From positions 1 through 42,953 of the IMG/VR virus record IMGVR_UViG_3300005663_000095: a stretch of DNA of 42,953 bases, one strand, 5' to 3'. A program made the position numbers and the translations under genes. Origin of the DNA: a virus. Shown here one piece after another: positions 38,729 to 42,953 of this stretch. Position 1 is the first letter of the stretch. The number at the start of each line of letters is the position of its first letter. The notes beneath the pieces are model-generated. The model saw only the letters and a program-made list of their open reading frames with translations, ran no database searches and had not been told where the DNA came from.

Positions 38729-38901
38729 AAGTGGCGTTCCCTCAGCACCTTCGCGATGTTCTTGGCCCAGATATGGGTTGCCAACCGATCTGTCTCGTCT
38801 ATGTAGGACCTAGGGTCGTCCTCGGGTTCATTGCCGAGCAGGTAGGAAGCGACCAGTCTCCCATCTCGTCGCCCGACCTCAAACATATTCCCAAGACTCA
38901 T
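38725..38901 (-). CDS. Hypothetical protein after terminase (58 aa)
   Basis: ATG 38901 overlaps the terminase stop (ATGA); a longer reading frame upstream is a shadow of the terminase C-terminus. MSLGNMFEVGRRDGRLVASY then LLGNEPEDDPRSYIDETDRL and THIWAKNIAKVLRERHL, mostly helical and charged. Unknown role. Confidence 0.7.
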   Translation of the reverse strand: MSLGNMFEVGRRDGRLVASYLLGNEPEDDPRSYIDETDRLATHIWAKNIAKVLRERHL

Positions 38902-40868
38902 AGTTTGTACGCTCCGAAGGCGTCGTTGACTGCCGGTGCCTGACGAACAGTACTCCGTTCCCGATGAGACTTCCGATCTTGAATCAGTTGACTGCCGTGC
39001 GCCCATCCCATCCAGAACGCCAAACAGGCATCGTCGGGGACACGGCCTGACCCGACGGTTTTGCGGCGTTCGGTGTAACCGACTGCTTCGAAGTTCTGGA
39101 AGTGGTCCTTGACATCGGCCACCTTGAGCTTATCGGCAGTGGTTTTGGCGGGGAAACGGATCTTGCCGACCCGCATATCGTCGAGCATCGCCATCACCTG
39201 ATACTCACCTTGGCCCCGGTTGTATTGGGTACGCCACGGTTCGATATTGACATGATATTTGCGGGTGATCTCCAGCACCTCGGGATGCTCAAGGGTTTCG
39301 CCTTCGAAGTTGATCTCCCACACCAAATCTCTGGGCCGATACAACTGGATGGGTTCTCGGATCAGTTTGAGTCGCATCCCGGAGAACCCCAGGTCGTCAC
39401 CGATGAAGTGATCGATCAGGGTACAGACCTCAGTGGTCTCGTTGAAACCCAGCAACGTCCAAGCGGCGCCGCCCTTTCTTGCCGGGTCCACCGAAAGGAT
39501 CAGCAGCTCATTCGGCTCGCTTACTCCGAGGGTGCGGCCGGGGTCGTCGCAGGCGTCCAGGATCTCGGTGGTGAAGTCCCCGTACCCCGACGCTTTGGGG
39601 TTCTGCTGATACAGCAGTTCGAACAGGTCGGGGTTCTTTTTCTGCCGCTCCTCGAGTCCCCTCACCCGTCTGGCCCCGCGGGCCGATAGCGAAGCGTGCT
39701 GGTCGTCGGTCAGGTCGTCGGCGATGTGGACCTCGTCGCCGATCAGTAGTTGGCCCCGAACTGGGAACTTCTCCGGCCAATAAGACACCACGATCCCTTC
39801 GTCTGAGACCCACAGCGCCGGGGTGATGATGGTGGCGACCCCGTTGGCGTACTTGGTGTAATCCCCGCTGCGGTACACCACCCGGGCGGTCCCGATGTGG
39901 TTGTCCATCAACTTGACCAGATTGGATTGCCCTCGGCGTCGGACGTGGTGGTTGATGAAGATCATCCGTCCTCCCTCATCGAGACGCGAATCGATGGTGC
40001 CGTCGATCAGGTTGTACTGCTCGGCACGGAAGGTGGCCGAACGCTGGTTCTCCACCGTGAACAGGTCCGATCCCACCAGTCGCTTGACCCTGGATCCGGC
40101 GATGGCGGCTTCCAGGCCGAGGGCCCACAGGTTGGGGTCGGCCTGGGGGGTGTTGCGGGCGACGAACCACTTGTTGTGGGCGTCCCATTTGACCGTGGCC
40201 GGACGTGACCCGTCGGGCAGACGTAGTTTCCCGTCGAACTTGAACGGTCCGTATTCTTCGATGAAGTTGACCACCGGCATGGTGCCGCCGGGGATGTCGG
40301 GGATACGGGTGAACAGTCCGGGGTCGGTGAAATACGGGTCCAGGTAGGCGTCGATGCGTTTCTTGGCCTGGTCTTTGGACTCCATGATGCAGCCCATCAC
40401 TTCTACCCCGTCGGCTGCGTCTTTGGCTAGGGCCTGCATGGTGGTGACGTCCTTGCCGGCGCCGGCCGGGGCGTTCCAGAAGATCGTCAGGTTGGATTGG
40501 TCGTCGTATGCCTCGGCGAAGGCGGTCTGGGTGGGGGTGGAGGGATGGCCGAATACGTCTCGGCGCCACTCGACCAGAGTTCCGGTGGGACGCATCTCGC
40601 GCCACGGGTCAAAGGTGATCGTTTTGTTGTCGATCCCTTTGTGTCGTAGGAACTTGGCGTGGGCTTCCTTGTATCCTTTCTCGAACTTGGGGTCGTTTCG
40701 CCAATTTTGTAGGGTGGAGCGCGACATTCCCATCAATTCGATGACCTGACGCTGCGAGTCGGCGGTGGTGTAGTGGCGCAGGAACTCCATTTGGCGGTCC
40801 TGTTGGGCGATCTTGGTGGCCGAAACCGGTGTGATCCCGATGTCGGAGACGTGGGTGAGGTCTGTCAC
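38898..40868 (-). CDS. terL: Terminase large subunit with N-terminal HTH
   Basis: 656 aa from the GTG at 40868; a longer frame from ATG 40961 runs over the divergent 83-aa gene. Residues about 36-60 (ADSQRQVIELMGMSRSTLQN, WRND) form a HTH. The Walker A-like loop APAGAGKD ends at Lys139-Asp140 (Asp in place of the usual Ser/Thr). VKRLVGSDL is a probable Walker B, with MIFINHHVRR following as the coupling motif. The nuclease half has LSVDPARKGGAAWT (Asp461), VWEINFEGE (Glu518) and PDDACLAFW (Asp612/613). It cuts and pumps the concatemer into the capsid at the portal. No separate small subunit lies beside it. Confidence 0.9.
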   Translation of the reverse strand: MTDLTHVSDIGITPVSATKIAQQDRQMEFLRHYTTADSQRQVIELMGMSRSTLQNWRNDPKFEKGYKEAHAKFLRHKGIDNKTITFDPWREMRPTGTLVEWRRDVFGHPSTPTQTAFAEAYDDQSNLTIFWNAPAGAGKDVTTMQALAKDAADGVEVMGCIMESKDQAKKRIDAYLDPYFTDPGLFTRIPDIPGGTMPVVNFIEEYGPFKFDGKLRLPDGSRPATVKWDAHNKWFVARNTPQADPNLWALGLEAAIAGSRVKRLVGSDLFTVENQRSATFRAEQYNLIDGTIDSRLDEGGRMIFINHHVRRRGQSNLVKLMDNHIGTARVVYRSGDYTKYANGVATIITPALWVSDEGIVVSYWPEKFPVRGQLLIGDEVHIADDLTDDQHASLSARGARRVRGLEERQKKNPDLFELLYQQNPKASGYGDFTTEILDACDDPGRTLGVSEPNELLILSVDPARKGGAAWTLLGFNETTEVCTLIDHFIGDDLGFSGMRLKLIREPIQLYRPRDLVWEINFEGETLEHPEVLEITRKYHVNIEPWRTQYNRGQGEYQVMAMLDDMRVGKIRFPAKTTADKLKVADVKDHFQNFEAVGYTERRKTVGSGRVPDDACLAFWMGWAHGSQLIQDRKSHRERSTVRQAPAVNDAFGAYKL

Positions 40869-40898
40869 AGCGCCAGAGTACCCTGCTACCCTTGCCAA
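40869..40898. promoter_or_regulatory. Back-to-back leaderless promoter pair
   Basis: Plus strand: TACCCT (40887-40892), six bases, ATG 40899. Minus strand: TACTCT (40880-40875), six bases, GTG 40868. Both are TANNNT -10 boxes at the spacing used by leaderless genes in actinobacteria. Neither gene has a ribosome site and there is no obvious -35. The two boxes are only six bases apart, so the transcripts may compete. Confidence 0.6.
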
Positions 40899-41150
40899 AT
40901 GGGTGTCTGCCCTTATCATGGTCTTCCGGTATGTCGGGAATGTTCCCAAGCGTTGGCCCACACCCAGCCGCCCACCAAAGCGCAGATGGATGAGCTGCTG
41001 CGCCTGGTCAACAAGTCACACCGCCCGATGCCGAAGATCCGCTCGAGGTTCGAAGCCGACAGGGCGATTCGGGCTCATAAGCATGTGGGCCGTTTACAGG
41101 CGTGGTCGGAGCGTGACGTTTTCAACTACAACCCGAGGCACAGCGAATGA
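40899..41150 (+). CDS. 83-aa zinc-finger-like protein, left partner of Fic
   Basis: MGVCPYHGLPVCRECSQALA then PTKAQMDELLRLVNKSHRPM and ERDVFNYNPRHSE. Starts with a CxxHGLPxCxxC zinc site. Paralogous over its full length to the gene at 41595 (CxxHGLP-C--C, E-LRL-N--H-P, RD---Y-NPRH), and both are exactly 83 aa. Starts at a leaderless-type promoter; its stop overlaps the Fic gene (ATGA). Confidence 0.8.
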   Translation: MGVCPYHGLPVCRECSQALAHTQPPTKAQMDELLRLVNKSHRPMPKIRSRFEADRAIRAHKHVGRLQAWSERDVFNYNPRHSE

Positions 41151-41602
41151 GTGGCTACACCGTCGAGGACGTTCACTGGTTCGCCGAGAACGCTCATAGA
41201 CAACGCTCCGGCCCGCTGTCGGTGTGGTGGATTGCGATGGCCCACGAATGGCTCTCTGACAATCGGTGGCACGACCCGCCCACCGAAGAAATCGTCCTCG
41301 GGGTAGCGGGACTGGTTGAGCCCTTCTTCAACCGTGGCGGCTTCCGAGAGATGGCGAGCGCGATCGGGAACCACGTCCCGCCTGACTGGCAGGAGGTCCC
41401 CCGGCTGGTCTCCCAACTCTGCGCCGCTGGGGATTCGCTTTCTCCCGACGAGTGGTATCGCGAGTTTGAGATGATTCACCCCTTCCGTGACGGCAACGGC
41501 CGTACCGGGGCTCTGCTCTGGAACGCTCATCGCTGGCGCCTCGGTGAACGTGACCTGGTCCACCCACCGGATTTCTTCGACCCCGGTTGGTTCGATGCCT
41601 AA
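41147..41602 (+). CDS. Fic-domain protein
   Basis: 151 aa. Core motif IHPFRDGNGRTGALLWN (catalytic His111), close to the Fic HPFx[DE]GNGRxxR consensus, with Ala where the final Arg is usual. Predicted helices precede the motif (FREMASAIGNHVPPDWQEVP, SLSPDEWYREFE). Fic enzymes usually transfer AMP or another nucleotide moiety to a target protein; phage members can modify host proteins or act as toxins. No inhibitory helix motif is obvious in it. Between two 83-aa paralogs and overlapping both. Confidence 0.85.
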   Translation: MSGYTVEDVHWFAENAHRQRSGPLSVWWIAMAHEWLSDNRWHDPPTEEIVLGVAGLVEPFFNRGGFREMASAIGNHVPPDWQEVPRLVSQLCAAGDSLSPDEWYREFEMIHPFRDGNGRTGALLWNAHRWRLGERDLVHPPDFFDPGWFDA

Positions 41603-41846
41603 TCTCTGTGTTCATGGCCTCCCCCAGTGCTACCCCTGCGAGACGGTCATCGCCCAATCCCGAATGCCGACCCGTGAGCAACTCGTCGAAGTCCTCCGCC
41701 TGGCGAACCTGCTGCACAAGCCGGTCCGACGACCGAAAACGCAGTACGAGGCTTTGGACATGATCCGTGTTTTCAACATCGCGTTGCGGGTCACTCACCG
41801 TGACGCCGCCGACCTCTACTACGCCAATCCACGTCACACCGGCTGA
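41595..41846 (+). CDS. 83-aa zinc-finger-like protein, right partner of Fic
   Basis: ATG 41595 overlaps the Fic stop by eight bases (ATGCCTAA). MPNLCVHGLPQCYPCETVIA then PTREQLVEVLRLANLLHKPV and THRDAADLYYANPRHTG. Full-length paralog of the protein at 40899; the CxxHGLPxCxxC site is conserved. A longer in-frame extension (from 41487) overlaps Fic and is rejected. Confidence 0.8.
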   Translation: MPNLCVHGLPQCYPCETVIAQSRMPTREQLVEVLRLANLLHKPVRRPKTQYEALDMIRVFNIALRVTHRDAADLYYANPRHTG

Positions 41847-41891
41847 GTCTGCTACAGTCCTAGCAGCGACTCATCCTCACTGGTAGGTTGC

Positions 41892-42218
41892 ATGAACCCC
41901 TCCGGGAGTTCCGGCGGCGGCTGCGTAGTAGCCACCGCCGGCACCATGGCTACTACAACACACGCCCGACCCACCTTGTTCTACGAAGACTTCGTGCGCG
42001 ACCCGACACCCGTTCCGTTCGGTGCGGTGTCCGCGGTGGCGCGGATTCTGCCTCGTCGCTGCCCCTGCCAACTCCCCGAACCCGTCGAAGAGGGCGAACG
42101 TGATGAGGATTGCGGCGGCCGCGGCTGGTTGTACCCCGACCCTCCCGACTTCCGCTACGAGTTTGAGTGGGGGACCTTCTGTAAATACATGTGGCGAGCG
42201 ATGGGGATTCTCGAATGA
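41892..42218 (+). CDS. Hypothetical protein (108 aa)
   Basis: Begins MNPSGSSGGGCVVATAGTMA; an internal ATG at 41946 is a less supported start. Body: ARPTLFYEDFVRDPTPVPFG, RRCPCQLPEPVEEGERDEDC, WLYPDPPDFRYEFEWGTFCK. Several Cys (CPC, DC, FC) may bind metal. A weak AGGT-type ribosome site precedes 41892. The stop overlaps the next ATG. Confidence 0.65.
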   Translation: MNPSGSSGGGCVVATAGTMATTTHARPTLFYEDFVRDPTPVPFGAVSAVARILPRRCPCQLPEPVEEGERDEDCGGRGWLYPDPPDFRYEFEWGTFCKYMWRAMGILE

Positions 42219-42415
42219 GACAATCCCTGATCGATCACCTGACTGAAAACGCGTTGAGTGGGTCACTGGACGATCGCCGAGACGAGGCCGACATCGTGAT
42301 GGATGCTTTAGTTGAATGGCTCCGAGAGAACCAGGACACATTGATGATTAATGGCGTCTTCTCAGGAGAGCCGTCCCGCGTGACTTGGTTGGCGGATTTG
42401 TTGGAGTCGGAATGA
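42215..42415 (+). CDS. Hypothetical protein (66 aa), paralog of 7063-7302
   Basis: MRQSLIDHLTENALSGSLDD then ALVEWLRENQDTLMINGVFS and RVTWLADLLESE. ATG 42215 overlaps the previous stop; earlier in-frame ATGs are shadows. Matches the 79-aa protein at 7063 in RQSLID, WLREN and LADLLE. Confidence 0.75.
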   Translation: MRQSLIDHLTENALSGSLDDRRDEADIVMDALVEWLRENQDTLMINGVFSGEPSRVTWLADLLESE

Positions 42416-42627
42416 ACCACCAAGAAGCACTTGACGCAGCAGATGAAAAGCTATTCAGACACCACGTCTTCTGTGATGAGACCGCCGAAATGGCAGTGCG
42501 AGCGTATCTGGAAGCCCGCGCCGATGAACCGGGCAAGATCCGCTACATCGACGACCCGTATGAACAGATGTCGCCGTCAGCAGCGAAACATCTCTTGCAA
42601 GATTTTGAGGTAAGATCAGAAAAATGA
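42412..42627 (+). CDS. Hypothetical protein (71 aa)
   Basis: MNHQEALDAADEKLFRHHVF then CDETAEMAVRAYLEARADEP and KIRYIDDPYEQMSPSAAKHL. Helical and acidic. ATG overlaps the previous stop (ATGA). Last gene visible before the non-coding end. Confidence 0.7.
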   Translation: MNHQEALDAADEKLFRHHVFCDETAEMAVRAYLEARADEPGKIRYIDDPYEQMSPSAAKHLLQDFEVRSEK

Positions 42628-42953
42628 GGTAGGGCGACGAGAAGCAGTTTGGACCGGAACGGAACGGCCACCATGAGGGAACCCGCCGCCGTAGCGGGAG
42701 TAGCCTGGGACACCGGTCAACGCTTCCAGCCAGAAGCCCCACTCTGTTAGCACTAAACAACCCGTCAATGAAGACGGGAGGGGATCTCTTACGTCTCGGA
42801 CCACCCCAGCTTTAAGTATCTGAGGTCTGAAGAGGCTCCCGAAACGGAAGCATTCTCCCCCTAGACCAGCAACGACAACAGCACACCTCAACAGGACACA
42901 AACCGACACAAACCGAGGCTACCCTCACCTCTATAGACGAGAAGAGATTTCAA
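42628..42953 (+). ncRNA. Structured non-coding RNA candidate
   Basis: No ORF over 325 bases in an otherwise packed genome. Perfect or near-perfect stems: CCCGC/GCGGG (42682-42698), CCCGTC-AATGAA-GACGGG (42761-42778), CCCC 42737-42740 with GGGG 42780-42783 enclosing the last, TCGGACC/GGTCTGA (42796-42830), and short CCG-GAA-CGG and CCG-AAA-CGG loops. A 2 x 10-base tandem repeat (GACACAAACC, 42895-42914) and GCTACCCT, as at the Fic promoter, sit near the edge. It may be an RNA or an untranslated leader for a gene beyond the window. Confidence 0.45.

Noticed and set aside
38898-40961. 687-aa version of terminase from ATG 40961
   Set aside because: It would cover the promoter and 5' end of the divergent 83-aa gene; GTG 40868 is six bases after a -10 box.
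42628-42953. Firm identification of the right-end RNA as an omega-RNA of a TnpB/IscB element
   Set aside because: No TnpB, IscB or transposon end is present; only hairpin shape and a GAAGCCCC string agree. Kept as an unnamed RNA candidate.
1-42953. Direct terminal repeat joining the two ends
   Set aside because: The first and last tens of bases do not match by eye, so I cannot claim a complete genome with terminal redundancy.

Overview
The window looks like a contiguous piece, probably most, of a tailed-phage (Caudoviricetes) genome that infects an actinobacterium. The host call rests on an intact WhiB-type regulator (10391-10687), frequent GTG starts, and -10 boxes of the TANNNT type placed 6-7 bases before start codons, as in leaderless actinobacterial genes. 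No tape-measure protein, tail-tube protein or frameshifted tail chaperone pair is visible, so a short-tailed (podovirus-like) particle is the better guess. No integrase, repressor, DNA polymerase, primase or helicase is present, so lifestyle and replication mode cannot be read from this window.

Layout. (1) 127-1989, leftward: six overlapping small genes behind a good sigma70-like promoter at 1665-1693, plus a separate 55-aa zinc-ribbon gene. (2) 2017-10833, rightward: about 28 small genes, almost all joined by ATGA/GTGA overlaps. They include a SWIM zinc-finger protein, several zinc-ribbon microproteins, an ERF single-strand annealing recombinase, a secreted transglycosylase-like protein, two HNH nucleases, a winged-helix protein, a second promoter with a tiny leader ORF, and WhiB. 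(3) 10771-40868, leftward: the structural and lysis block. In transcription order it holds a terminase with a fused N-terminal HTH, two small proteins, portal, two small proteins, a 2509-aa giant protein, two Pro/Gly-rich virion-region proteins, scaffold, major capsid protein, two paralogous beta-sandwich proteins, an HTH protein, neck and tail proteins, fibre/adhesin proteins, and a holin/endolysin/holin-like cassette. (4) 40899-42627, rightward: a Fic-domain gene between two 83-aa paralogs, then three small genes. (5) 42628-42953: non-coding and rich in hairpins.

Inside block 3, the 765-base gap 25390-26153 holds a plus-strand tRNA-Ile(GAT), two possible mini-ORFs beside it, and a minus-strand terminator-like hairpin.

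Most interesting points: the giant 2509-aa protein ends in a staphylococcal-nuclease-like domain that keeps the Arg-Glu-Arg catalytic set, and it may carry an ADP-ribosyltransferase-like segment; a Fic gene is bracketed by twin zinc-finger-like paralogs and driven by a back-to-back leaderless promoter shared with terminase; the right end carries an orphan structured RNA candidate; start-site-associated repeats recur in the early operon; one beta domain has been copied three times across two tail genes; and many microproteins sit in gaps or in alternative frames.
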